Shown here: piece by piece, positions 52,701 to 63,676 of the stretch
Position numbering within the stretch: the stretch's first letter is position 1
Layout of the letters: the number at the start of each line of letters is the position of its first letter
Assembly (NCBI RefSeq): GCF_029227915.1
Contig: NC_079877.1
Span: 23,151,851 to 23,215,850 of the forward strand
Length of the DNA stretch: 64,000 nt
DNA from: Hydractinia symbiolongicarpus
Lineage: Eukaryota > Cnidaria > Hydrozoa > Anthoathecata > Hydractiniidae
Direction: 5' to 3'
Program-made: the position numbers and the translations under genes
The notes under the pieces: model-generated
The model's database searches: none
What the model saw: the letters and a program-made list of their open reading frames with translations, nothing else
What the model was told of the DNA's origin: nothing

Positions 52701-52746
52701 GGATAGATCAAACAATGCGGAGGGTGGCAAGTCTGGTGTGAAGTGA
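43765..52746 (+). CDS. Alr-like gene A: Ig-like/FN3-like receptor with long cytoplasmic tail
   Basis: Putative self/non-self recognition receptor of the hydrozoan Alr family. Exons: 43765-43783, 45276-45326, 47036-47398, 48338-48622, 49194-49517, 50157-50258, 51878-52746; 2013 nt, 670 aa, all introns phase 1. Order: signal peptide (ETLLWLMTVISFAVFHS, cleaved about residue 23); V-like domain (24-144) with GGSFGGRIQA and YVDEAAYEITATF; I-like domain (145-239) with LCGNPKPTVHW and ETCGETVRYVAAG, lacking the usual F-strand Cys; FN3-like membrane-proximal domain (240-347) ending EGSWSLLELE; transmembrane helix (VGLVVGLLAIIVIVVIGL) then CCWKK; tail of about 289 residues. The tail has tyrosines in YGNL, YQPPP and YITQ contexts, an acidic stretch, and sixteen 8-residue repeats of the type xVNQEGAN (residues 524-651). 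No ITAM or clean ITIM is seen. Most similar in this window to gene B. Membership in the Alr family is inferred from architecture; which Alr locus it is cannot be told. Confidence 0.85.
44117..44233. repeat. CCTCGTTCCCAGGGC foldback repeat, copy 1
   Basis: AACCTCGTCCTCAGGGC at the left and its inverse GCGCTGGGAACAAGGTT at the right bound a unit of about 117 bp in intron 1 of gene A. Related copies are at 44704-44813 and 45819-46034; single termini are seen near 9988, 40608 and 42570. Probable MITE family. Confidence 0.6.
44704..44813. repeat. CCTCGTTCCCAGGGC foldback repeat, copy 2
   Basis: ACCTCGTTCCCAGGGCTTTT at the left, AAAAAGCACTGGGAATGAGA at the right. Same family as the 44117 copy. Confidence 0.65.
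45819..46034. repeat. CCTCGTTCCCAGGGC foldback repeat, copy 3
   Basis: AACCTCGTCCCCATGGCTC at the left, TCATTGGGACGAGGTC at the right, with an additional internal AAAGCCCTGG near 45869. It lies in intron 2 of gene A. Confidence 0.55.
46769..46886. repeat. 15-bp minisatellite in gene A intron 2
   Basis: About eight units of GATGTGAGGTCCTCT in register, 150 bp 5' of the V-like domain exon. It reads on minus as a repeated TSEDL peptide, which is an artefact of the repeat. Confidence 0.9.
47735..47775 (-). ncRNA. Degenerate hammerhead-like core (Penelope-type remnant?)
   Basis: On the minus strand the order is CCGATGA, about 17 nt, then CGAAACGTC. This matches a hammerhead core (CUGAUGA...GAAAC) except for C in place of U at one core position. 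The paired phrase GGCGACGTTTCGGGAG with CATCATCGGGCAAAG is of the kind seen in pseudo-LTRs of Penelope-like elements. No flanking RT was found; probably an inactive remnant in gene A intron 3. Confidence 0.3.
50302..50378 (+). repeat. Polypurine G-rich tract in gene A intron 6
   Basis: An almost uninterrupted A/G run with at least five runs of three or more G (including a run of seven), 45 nt after the transmembrane exon. It has G-quadruplex or triplex potential. Confidence 0.85.
52303..52686 (+). repeat. 24-bp coding repeat, 16 units, in gene A tail
   Basis: Sixteen in-frame 24-bp units encode 8-residue repeats: GVNQEEVG twice at the start, then variants such as DVNQEGAL, EVNQEDVN, GAVQEGEG. 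A nearly invariant Gln-Glu pair marks each unit. Length polymorphism is expected. Degenerate earlier units (LNQEKANG) precede it. Confidence 0.9.
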
Positions 52747-54181
52747 TAATAATATAATTTTGCTGCATCGGGAGAAGAACATTGCTTCAGAAGGTGGAGA
52801 TGCAATAGCAGATAGCGCATTATAAACGACAAGGAAATGAGGTTTACCTGTTACGAATAATATAAAAACAAGACTACTAGTTAAGTAAAACCTACATAAG
52901 TATGTCAATATTAAAACGTTGTTGTCATCAGAAGGGATATATATTTATGTTACAACTGCTCCACCTAATATGTTTCACGTGTTACCGCGTGATGCTTAAG
53001 ATTTTTCTTAGCTAATCAGAATGTTTTATTCTATGAAGTTCCGAGATGCCATTTTTTTACTTTGAAAATAGAAGATAAATCTATGAATTTTCAACCGGCT
53101 GCTAACTTCCAACCCTTCTTAAACATGATTTCAAGTTTATGTCCGCTGTATCAATTTCTTCTTAAACTTGAACCATTTTATTATAAACTAAGTTTGGTAC
53201 ATTCAAACAATCGTCCCCTAAAATAGCATATTAGCTTTATATATAATAACATAGATGGTGTAAATCATATACAACTTACCTATACGAACTTACTCATTAA
53301 AATAAAAACAAAACAATATTTGTGGGATTTTTTTTCCTCGGTAGATAAACGTTACTTGAGGTGAAGTGCAAAAAATTAATTGTTTATAAAATGTTAAAAT
53401 ATATATATTCAAAACGGAAATTTATCTGTGGTCAATTTTTTTATTACATTTTGTGCCTTAAATTTTTTAACTGTTGTTATTTTGGACACATTATAGCAAA
53501 ATTTGTTAAAAAAAAATCATTTGTGTATCAAAGAAAATCGCTAAGGTTGTTTATGTCAAAGCGTCTCTCCCAGTTGCTTTAAGCTTTTGAGTTTAAACAT
53601 TGGCGTTCAATATGCTCAATTTCCATTGCATTAAAATGGTAGGGCTTTCAGAGTTTTTATTGGTTGTTATGAATTTTTTTTCCTCCAAACTACACACGTT
53701 GTAAACATAAAAGATTGCAATGCGTATGCCCACGCTGAAATTATTACGCGTATTGAAAAGTGACTTTTACAGATTTTTATGTATGAGTGTATGAGTAAAG
53801 TTACTCAAATGGTAATAAGTCTGACCATATATTATGTATATTTCTATTGTACTGCATTTATATTTTAGAAGATGTCTAAATTTTCTTTTTACTTAAACTT
53901 TGCAGACCATTTTAGCTGTATACTTCTTCTACTTTACGTTTGCATTGTTCCATTACAAGCATACATCAAAGAACAGAACAAAATAGAACCATTCTTTGCT
54001 TATATAATTTTTTCGATTTACTCACCTCAGATAGCAAGCAGAATCCGAACTCTTGCAAATACGGTAGCTATCCAGACACTATGTTTTATTTAACTTTACG
54101 TCTTAAATACATTTAGAATAACAAGATATAAAATTGTTAAGACGTTACTTGTGTACAAACATTGACAAGAACATATTTGAT
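52747..54181. other. Spacer between Alr-like genes
   Basis: Holds the 3' UTR of gene A (a variant ATTAAA poly(A) signal at 52910-52915 is possible) and the promoter of gene B. The ORF at 53872-54093 starts with a hydrophobic stretch but cannot be joined in phase to gene B. Confidence 0.35.
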
Positions 54182-57100
54182 ATGGCTGTCCTATACCTCT
54201 TATTGACCATGTGTGCGAGTGCAGGTGAGTTTTTTAAATCCACACAGTTTGACATCTCCAACTCGAGATGAATATGATATTGTATTTCACCTTTATATTT
54301 CTTTTTCCACTTTAGTATGGTGCGGGACAGTTTCAGTCGCGAATAAAAACATGAACGTTAACAAGGACAATCCAGTCAGCCTGAGCTATTTCATACAATA
54401 CCCACCTGAAGAGAAGTTCAATGTTATTGATATATACTTAAAAGATCCTGTCAGCTCAGTGGAAACCATACTTGCTCAAGGACTAAGTAACAGCTTAAAA
54501 CTGCAAGGATCATTTGGTGGTAAATACAGCACGTCAGTGGACGTCAGTGCTAAGAAATATACTCTGACCATAAATGATGCTCAATACACAGACTCGGCCA
54601 TTTACAAGGCGATAGCTGTGTTTCTTACAAAAACAGGAGAACTTTCAGTCAAGAATGTTGAAATTGCATTAGAAGTAAATGGTAAGAGTTTATTGAATAA
54701 AGTTTATCTACAATCCTGGCCAAAATTGTTGATAAAATTTCCAATGCAACATAAGTTCATAAGATAAACACAGGTGCAAGCCCCCCCTCTCCTCCTATTT
54801 CAATGTTGAAGACAATGGCTGGCTGTTGGTTGAGTGGCCAGCTGCATTTTTCAAACTGTGACAATGACTTCAACATTGAAATGGAGGGAAAGGGTGACTG
54901 GAAACTAGCTACTATTCTATAAAGGAAAGCCTGCACTGTTTTAGTATACACATACAATAATTTTGCTGGCTAGTTTATGTCAACAAAGCAGAGAATCTCT
55001 ACATATGGGACCACAGAAACAAAAAAGATACTAAATCCACATGTGTTGGACCTTTTCTCAACCAATTTTGGCCAGGATTGTAGACTAGATTCAAATTATA
55101 TCAATTAACGGTATTTTAAACAAGAACAATAATGTTATTTCATTACTTCAGCAATATACTTCGCTAATCTGGTTAACAAAATTATGTCTAAAATACACAA
55201 ATTAAAACAATGTAGTTTTAAAAACAGTGCGAAGTATTTTGTAATGATAAAATAAAAGATATAAACAACCGCAGCTGAGCTAAAGCTTAAAAGAAAACCA
55301 TAAAAATTAAATTTGCTAAATATATATGCTATAAATTATCTAGAAACCAACTAGAAAAAAATTGAAATCTCAATTTGCGAGCCGTGAGATCCGACGTCGA
55401 TAAGCTAGGTTAAGTCAACAGTAATCAAGCGCTGAACACCAGGTTGAGCGCTTAAGTACCGTTAGACCATCTTGAGAACAACCGAGTTAGGGAATTTTTT
55501 GTACATCAAACTTCAGATTGTCGCACATCCAAGTACATGCTTGCGGTAAGTCGAAAATCCATCGAAGCTCTCTCCGTATTAAGCGTTTCAGGTGTAATGC
55601 ATTTTTAAAGAAAACAATCCTCACAACTGTAGCTAAAATAAAAACACAGGATATAACATGTTGTTACCCAGCCATAGCAAAAACAATCGGCCAGCGTCAC
55701 ATTATTTTTGCTGAACAATTCCGTCAAAATTTAGGGAACTAACGTTAAAGAGATATTGGGAAAATTGACGAAATAAAGAGGCCAGCGTTGTTGAAAAACA
55801 CGTGCCTGGATATTCATTTATATATATATATATTTATATGCACTATCTTTTAAGGTGGTCCGGAGTTTTGCAACTTGAAACCGCCAGAGACGTTAACAGT
55901 AATTTCCCATGAACGGCCTAGAGTCCGTGTGTCAGTGTGTGGAAATCCGGAACCGCAAATCACATGGGAATATCTTGGAAACAACTTGAAATCAACCATA
56001 ATAAAAGGAAAGAAACCAAAGGAATTCATATTTGAAACGCTTCTCCCTCAAATCACACCACCTAACTGCGGTTCATCTTTAACTTACAAAGCAACTGGAC
56101 ATGGTAGAGGTGTAAGCGACAGAACAATACTGAATGTAAAATGTGAGTTTTTTTTCTTCTACACATTTTTACTAACAGCACGCTGTCGAGGTAGGGACAG
56201 AAAAGTACAAGAAAATTAAGAGAAATGTCAAGTATATTTGTTTAAAAATGAGGTTTTAATCTGTCCTTGTATAGTAACGACATCGTTTTAATAGTTGTTA
56301 GTGTTATTGAAGCATGCTGATACTGCAGATTTCAAATTTCGTTTCCACAGGCGATTATGCAAATTTTTTTTATAGGTTTTATGCATTTTTTTAATTTATG
56401 AAGGTTGACTTGTCAGCAGACTAAGGACTTCAAAACTTATTTAGTAAGATATATTTTAAAAGCGGATAGTATTTACTGACAGCAACAATGCACCTTTTCA
56501 ATATTTCTTGTCTACATGTAGATATTGATCATTTGACGCTTTCCGCCATAATCGAACATGACCAAAAACTGCCACTGTACCAATAATATGGATAAGAATG
56601 TTTTGGCACTCAAACTAGATCAACAAGTTGTAGAGTTTACCCTAACGCAAAGAAGCCTTCTGTGTCTGATTTACACCGCTATTAAAACATCGCTATCTCG
56701 AACTTTCTCGTAGTGTCCCCTTGTTATGTTGAAGTTGTGAAATTCGCGCTTTCTCGCCCTTTTTTTCTGGTCGATTAAAAGTTTAACATAGCAGGACTCG
56801 ACTTTTACTTAAGAGTATTAGTTTTGTCGCAATTGAAGAAATAGCGTTGACAAAAAAGCGTTATGATTTTAATTTTAAAAATACTGCTGTAAAGTTTGCG
56901 AAGAAAACAAGCAATCGTGAAGAGTGTTCTTAGTCCTCCTAGAGGTGCGGACTTTATCTAAAGGCGGTTTCTATTCGAGAAAAACACAATAGATTCCGAT
57001 AGACAAAAACGTGTTAAGATTTTCATATTTTGAAATGATCTTCTTATCGTAGTACCAGTACCTTGTAATGTTGCTTCCGACCACGCTTTCTGATTGGCTA

Positions 57101-58518
57101 CCGCTATTGTTCTTTATCTACGTGATCACTACCAAGATCTCATTATGCTTTATTTTTCATCCTAGTCACACCAGAGAATGTGAAAGTAACGGAAGCATAC
57201 TTGAAAGAACAGTGTGTCACTGTGCGCTTCACGACGCTTGATGTCGGTACCTGTAAGTTATCATACGAGTTCAACTATTTTGACGATCGTGCTCAGCTAG
57301 TTGGTAGCAGTGCAGCAGATAAGAACACCAACACTGTCCAGCAATGCGGAATTACAGCTAGCACAGTTAAAGCTCGAGCAAGATCAAGCGATTCTGTTGG
57401 ACAATGGAGTGCTTATCCTATTAACAGCAAAAACAGTGGTGAGATTTTTCTTCATTATGTGACATTCATGCCACAATTTAAAGTTAACCAACTTTCTTTG
57501 ATTCGAATCGACAGGACAATTTAGGCGGCGAGTGTGGTGAAAGGAGTGTAAGGCGTGAAATGGTGACAAAAATGGGGTAATTAGTTGAGTTCATTCGATA
57601 TCTAAATATTGACAAACAAATCTGGACAAAAATTTATATCAAATAAAAACTAGAAACTACAAAATGCTGATGTTAGCGAATAATAATGCTGATAGTCATC
57701 ATTTGAGGAATGATTTTTAATTTTCATGACAAACCTTATTTTTGCCAAGAGAGGTTATGGTAGTGGCGAACTTTTGTTCCTGCCCTGGACTCACTTCTCC
57801 TTTCCTCCTATTCCCTGCCTTGAAACAGTGATACAAACCCATCCAGCCTTTCTATTCACGCGGTACCGTTCATCTTTAGTTATTACGACATATTTAGTTC
57901 GAACATTAATGGAACACGAGAATACTTGACTAAATCATATATCCATTTTCTGTATACCTTCCAATTTTAGGTTCCAGTATTCAACCCTCGAGAAGTTTAT
58001 GGAATCTTATACTGAGTATAGCGATTTTGATAACATTAAGTACATTGTAGAGTACGATGCTTGGCTGATATTTAATATAGAAAATTTTGATATAGGCTTT
58101 CAAATCAGCCATTATATTTAGTAAGAGAATACAGATCTTTGAAAACAAAGCTCGTATTTTTAAACAACATACCTGTCCAAAGTTTTTGCTTAATATATGA
58201 CTTGACAATGGTGAGGAATGTTTACGTGCCTGATTTTAGTACATGGGCATCCATTAAGGTGGGTAAAAAAGCAGGACCACAAGGGTTAAAATGACAATTG
58301 TTAATTTATGTAGATTTTTTAAAAGTACAAGAACCAAAAGGCGCTGAAAGATTTTTTAACTATATCTTCCCTTCTTTTAAAAAACGTTTTTACTATTTTT
58401 AAGCTAAATATTTTGTTTTTTTTAAGGTCTATTTGTCTTCTGTGGTCTGTTGTTTATATTTTCTATCTGCAGGAATAAGTGTGCATGTCCATTACGTCGC
58501 ACACAAAGTGGTTTATAG
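54182..58518 (+). CDS. Alr-like gene B: tailless Ig-like/FN3-like receptor with two possible 3' ends
   Basis: Paralog of gene A with the same ectodomain order. Exons: 54182-54224 (signal peptide MAVLYLLLTMCASA), 54316-54681 (V-like domain, residues 15-136, with QGSFGGKYSTS and YTDSAIYKAIAVF), 55855-56142 (I-like domain, 137-232, with VCGNPEPQITW, NCGSSLTYKATGHGRG), 57166-57438 (FN3-like domain, 233-323, with VKARARSSDSVGQWS), all joined in phase 1. Terminal options: (i) 57971-58050, ending LWNLILSIAILITLSTL stop, a GPI-signal-like tail (349 aa); (ii) 58427-58518, FVFCGLLFIFSIC then RNKCACPLRRTQSGL stop (353 aa); (iii) 57971-58015 joined to 58427, giving one 21-residue helix plus the basic tail (368 aa). 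An AATAAA at 58603-58608 follows the second end. No signalling tail in any version. Exons 1-4 are firm; the 3' end is not. Confidence 0.8.
54707..55084. mobile_element. MITE with CTACAATCCTGGCC termini in gene B intron 2
   Basis: TCTACAATCCTGGCCAAAAT starts at 54707 and its inverse (TTGGCCAGGATTGTAGA) ends at 55084, TIRs of about 25-30 bp. Nested inside is a second inverted pair, TTTCAATGTTGAAG at about 54798 against CTTCAACATTGAAATGGAGG near 54870. Non-coding. Confidence 0.75.
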
Positions 58519-58602
58519 GAGAAATATTTTTTATGACACGATAATATTTTTTATTGATATTTATATTCACTATAATACCAAAGTTGTTACTTTTTAAGTA
58601 AA

Positions 58603-58608
58603 AATAAA
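58603..58608 (+). terminator. Gene B poly(A) signal AATAAA
   Basis: The only canonical hexamer I saw downstream of the gene B ends, 85 nt after the TAG at 58516-58518. Confidence 0.5.
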
Positions 58609-58792
58609 AAACCCTATTTGTGGAATGAATTTTAAATCATAGAATTGTTATTCAAATTTTTTGTGACTTATTCTTCTTGTGGTGTTACCCTATTGATGAT
58701 AAAGTTTGATCATTTGATATAATATTTCGTATTGTGTTGTTTATATTTTGTGTAATAATTTTTATACTTGATAAAGGTAATAGTGTTTTATC

Positions 58793-60156
58793 CCAGCAGG
58801 CACACGACGTTGTACAGACGTCTGCTACGTCACGACGTCAACCACGTCGTTACAACATTGCTTCGACGTCGTAATTTCCCACGTCGTATTTCGACCATAA
58901 AGCGACGTCGATCCGACGTTAGACTAACAGACGTTTGATTTATACTTCAACACGACGTTGTACCAACGTCGCATCAACGTCAGATTCAATAGCTCTTTCA
59001 AGGAAAAATTATTCTTAAAATTTTCTTAGAAAAATAAAAAAGAAATTTTACAAATGCAATAACTGACTGGCTCATAATTTTATTTTAAGAGAGAAAGCGC
59101 AAAAGTTTCCAGTTCAAATTTGTAATAGATGTGACCAAATCATGTGATAAAAATATGCAAGTTGATTTGTTAAAACATCGCACTTTCGAACGAGGAAATA
59201 TTCGAACAGAAAAAGAAGTCTTAGCTACCAAATAAAGTTGATGACGCGTTTTGAAATTTATTTGTTGAAACGGCGTGATATATGTGTCAGTTTCTTTCGC
59301 GCTAAAACCGTTGTGTCTTAATTTCAAGCATTTGTTGTTGGTAAAATATTGTAGATTCTATTTTTACGAACATATAGAAGAAAAGAAAGTTGATGAAAAA
59401 TGCGACAAAACGGAATTGAGAAGATTCCCGTTTTAAGAAGAAAAAACAGTAAGTAATTCTAGTTACTTTATAACTAACATTGTATCTAGCCACATCAATT
59501 GAAAACTGCAGAATCTGTTAATATATATTTTTTAAACACCCAGCTTTACAATTACAAATCTTGTCATTTCCGAGAAATGTTCTCATATAAAAAGCATGTA
59601 TCTTCGCTATATGACTGCAATTTATATCACTAGTTAGATCATATTTTAATACCTTTATTTTCTTTCTATAGCAAATAGAAGAAAAAGTCGATGAAAAATC
59701 GTTTCGATACTGAAGACCCACGTGAAAAATTCAAAGGTGATGAAAAATGTTTATGCTTGGGAACATAAAGTTATTGTAAATAAATATGAGTTATCAAATG
59801 TCTTCTGATACTAGTGTAATTTAACGAATGTGAATATTAGTTGATGATAAAAGAAAATAATTTTAGAAATCACTTTTTGTTTAAAGAGCCTCTTTGTTAC
59901 GTCTGTTAACATTGCAACTAAGTCGCCGTAACGTCGGTTAACTTCGCAGTTATACGTCTGTAAAAGGTCGGCAGACGTCTATACAACGTATCCACGACGT
60001 CGATAGGACGTTGTGCTCTGACGTCGTACAGACGTGGAAGTCCGACGTCTGTGCGACTTTCCATTCTGACGTTGAGCGGTCGTCACACCGACGTAAAACG
60101 ACGTCTCTGCGACGTTGTTGTGATTATATTCCAACAAGCAAGAGGGGTAGAACCAA
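58793..60156. mobile_element. ACGTC-array element
   Basis: Two blocks dense in ACGTCG/CGACGT words (58797-58985 and about 59898-60120) flank an AT-rich core. The left end is CCCAGCAGGCACACGACGTT; the right block ends GCGACGTTGTTGTG. Words within each block occur in both orientations, giving overlapping hairpins. GC content changes sharply from the neighbourhood. It looks like a non-autonomous DNA element with subterminal arrays; no transposase is seen. Confidence 0.6.
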
Positions 60157-63100
60157 TATTCATATAGTTATGATAACTATATGCATATTGGCTGTATATC
60201 CTTACTTGTCTTCCAGATGCTAGTCACTATGCTAAGCATACGCAAGACTAGAGTCTAATCTTACAAAGGTATAAATGGCTAGTTACTGAAGGTGTGATGA
60301 AGTTCTTAGCGCCTACTAATTCTTTTTTGAGCGTCTAATACCTATATTTCTGACAGATTACCTTTAGCTAGCTGATTTATAACAATTTAAGGAGTATATT
60401 TTAAAGACCCAGAAAAAATGTTCCTTTGCGCCTTGCAATCGAAGTTGGGCCTTAAATTATTAACTCTTACTTAAAATGATGGAGCAATGGTTTTATTTAA
60501 AGCATTTGTTATGGTTAAATACATGACTTCTTTCACATCTCATCAAGTTTTTGTAAAAAAACGACCTACGGACACAAATCTTCTTCAGGCATCTCTAAGG
60601 ACACATAACTTATATGGACAGACACGTATTCTTTCCTCCAATCTTTCATTTATCTTCTTCTGCCATCTCTCTATCTGTGTTTTTCTACTTCTTTTTTATT
60701 TTCTGATTTTGCCTTGTCATTATTGAGTTTTTTTCACAACTACCTTAATCAAACCAGCGATAAATGCAAGTGTTGGCTTTCATACAGCGCACTCCTGGGC
60801 GTTTGCAGGAACATATTTTTTTATAATGGTAACAAGAGGAACATGACAACATTACCATAAAATTGTAACTTGTTGATTTTCTGTTATAAACCTTAATGTT
60901 TATGATGTCACCTAAAATGAAGGAAGGGTATTCTTAGACTGTTTTTTTTAACAGAGAGATACAAAGGTTATTAATGTTTAAAACTGTTACCCATCCTATG
61001 ACCAGCCTAGCTAAAATTCAAGAATTATACGTGCCAAACAAGAAAGAAATGTTATTGTTCGTACTACAAGTGTAGCAAGCTAGCCGATTAAGGCTAGCCA
61101 TCGATTGTCCAGCAGGGATAAAGAAAAAATCAATGTGCACTGCAAATGCTTTTGTTACAATATTATTATGTTAGCTGTTAGTTGCAAATCGTCCCCCCCC
61201 CTCCAAAGAAGAAAAAAAATTGAAAATTATCATCTACAAAACTTTTCACTGCAAATGTTTTAATTATTTGTCTACAATAAAGTTTTTCGTTGCTTATTTG
61301 AAATTGCCAGATTCGCTAAAATTCAATAATGTCCATATGAATTGGTTAGAAATTCCAGTATTGCAAAGGGGCATTTTCTACGTTTTTGTCCGAATCAAAA
61401 CAACAAAATTATGTTCTAGATAGCTTTATAGCTGCTTGAACGTCTCGACCTACTCGTTTATTACTCGTTCCTGCGTTTCTTTTAAAAAATTTTTAAGAGG
61501 TATACTACAAAGTTATCTAGTCAATGGAGTTGACATATTGTGGCTTTTTTAATGATCTTATCTTTAAATTTGATCTTAGAGTCAATGATTTCTCATTTTG
61601 ATATTTGACTATCCATTTCTTGCACCTTCTACAGTTAGCTATCATTCTTGTTCGGTTGTTCTTGTCCTAGGCAGCCATAACCAAACATACATGGTGGTGT
61701 CCCGCTAGGTAGCTATTGCTTATTTTAGTTGGCCATAAGAAAGAGGTGTGTACTTATACCTAGCAGTGTGTCATCTAACTTCTAACAGTTACTTCCATGC
61801 CAATTACCATGCTCATTACCGCAGTCGCATAAATGGCCATTTTCTATTTTTCAACTTTGTACCTTGTGAAAAAAAAATAACTTTAAGTAGTTTTAATTTG
61901 AAACTTTTTTTAAGAAAGTTAATATACCGCAGAGGGAACTAGCAGCGTCATTTCAGTACTTAATTGTAACATACAAAACAAAGGTTTAGGAAAGAAAAAA
62001 CAAATAACGTTCAACACTTTTTCTTTTTTCCGTATTACGCAAAGAATTATTTGTGAGAAAGCCACCAAGAAACTGGACTAGGCTATTTAACGAAACAAAA
62101 ACAAGCGCTTAACTAGTGCGCTGTATGAAAACCCTTTGTTGAGGAAAATGTTCTGGAAATTATTTCGTTCAATATCATCAGTAGTGGTTTTGTCTTGTAT
62201 TTCAAAAAATTGAGAAATCTTAAAGATACTCAAACCGATCAAACTTATTAATCAGTCATCAGGAAATCCAGATGTTTGATGAAATGTTTATCGGTTTGCT
62301 GTAAACTTAATGGTAGCTAAGTAGTGGTAAACAAGAAAGATTGCCGAAGCAGCGTAAAAAGATACAACCATAACCCAAAATTTTATATACACAGTTTTTG
62401 CATAATCTACAAACAACAGCTGTCATTTGAATTCATCAGATGGTCATCCGTTTAAATTTCTAAAGTTGTCTTAAATGTTTGTAATAATATTACATGGCTT
62501 CGTTAGTCAGCAGTAAATCAAAGTCATATGGAAATGTTAATACCATTTTAAACGCTATTTTAACATTGTGCAGGTAATTATTACCATTTGTCAGAATAGA
62601 TTACAACTAAGGGCGGAAGAAAGGCTATTACAAAAATAATTAAGGCGTACTTAACAACATAATAACAACAGAAAAAAAATTAGGCTCTAACAAACTCCTT
62701 ATTACTTTGAAAGGTACACCTTTAACAATCTTGTTGTGTCTGTGAAGCCCTTTTATTAATTAACTGAAATGCACTAAACCATTTAAAGAACTGGATAACG
62801 TAACTTCGAGTCTCATTTTTACTTATAAACAATAACATAAAGAGGCTGAATTAATTCCAGATTTTCATGGAATAAAAGTTACTGATTTGCTAAAAAAACA
62901 CTAGTATTACGCAAGCCGTGTTACGAAGCCTTGCCAGATGCTAACAGTTCGTGAGTATAAAAGCAGGATTGTTTGATGACTTAATGTATAGTTTCGTGGG
63001 CAGAAAAACCAGTTTGTATATGCTGCGACAGGTGTTACAATGCGGACCTCGATGTACAAAACCATTTTTTAGTTTGCGCAGAATCTATTACCACTGACAA

Positions 63101-63224
63101 TTGTCTCTCACAATCTTTAAATAGAGTAATTATCTTTTTTCGCGCTCCTAACAACATGTCGAAAATGATTGAATTTTATCACTGACAATTGTTTCCTCAA
63201 CACGATTCTTATATCCTTCAGAAA
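60157..63224. other. No gene recognised
   Basis: About 3 kb of AT-rich sequence. I looked for SFGG, CGNP and FN3-like words of a third Alr-like gene on both strands and saw none. Confidence 0.35.
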
Positions 63225-63226
63225 TA

Positions 63227-63674
63227 CAGTTAGCTCCAGGTAACTCGAACACTGCATAAATCAAACTTTCAATATACTATTGCTGACGTCATCAAAATTC
63301 AAACGACGAATCTTTTCTATCGTTCTTTTGCCCAAGTGGATTTGTCCACAGACCATCTCAGCTAGTTATGGAATAGAGAAATTGTAGTTATATCCCGGTA
63401 CCGAAACTCGACTCTCATTATGGTAGTTTTTATTAACTCCTGATGTAATATAGATAGATAATGATGCCTGTCAAGGAAAATTAAATTTGCAAAGAACTTG
63501 CATGCCTTTTTCATCGCCAAGATTGAACCTGTTTCCAGTAACTGCTGCCTACCTCGAACTATAATCTCATTTTAGATAAAGTTCGGCTTAACAGGAGCTT
63601 CGTTTAACTCGAATATTCGTAAATCGAACTATTTTCCTCGGTCCTTGGAGATTTAAGTAACTGGGAGTTAACTG
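63227..63674. mobile_element. TA-flanked MITE, Tc1/mariner-pogo type
   Basis: Left end CAGTTAGCTCCAGGTAACTC begins at 63227 and right end AGTAACTGGGAGTTAACTG ends at 63674, each next to TA. Inside are repeated TAACTCGAA/AATCGAAC words near both ends. TA duplication and CAGT termini suit a pogo/mariner-derived MITE. Non-coding. Confidence 0.7.
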
Positions 63675-63676
63675 TA

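Noticed and set aside
52058-52768. 236-codon minus-strand Leu/His-rich ORF
   Set aside because: Antisense of the 24-bp coding repeat of gene A; low-complexity artefact.
53872-54093. Hydrophobic N-terminus as an alternative signal exon of gene B
   Set aside because: No phase-1 donor follows it, whereas 54182-54224 joins correctly.
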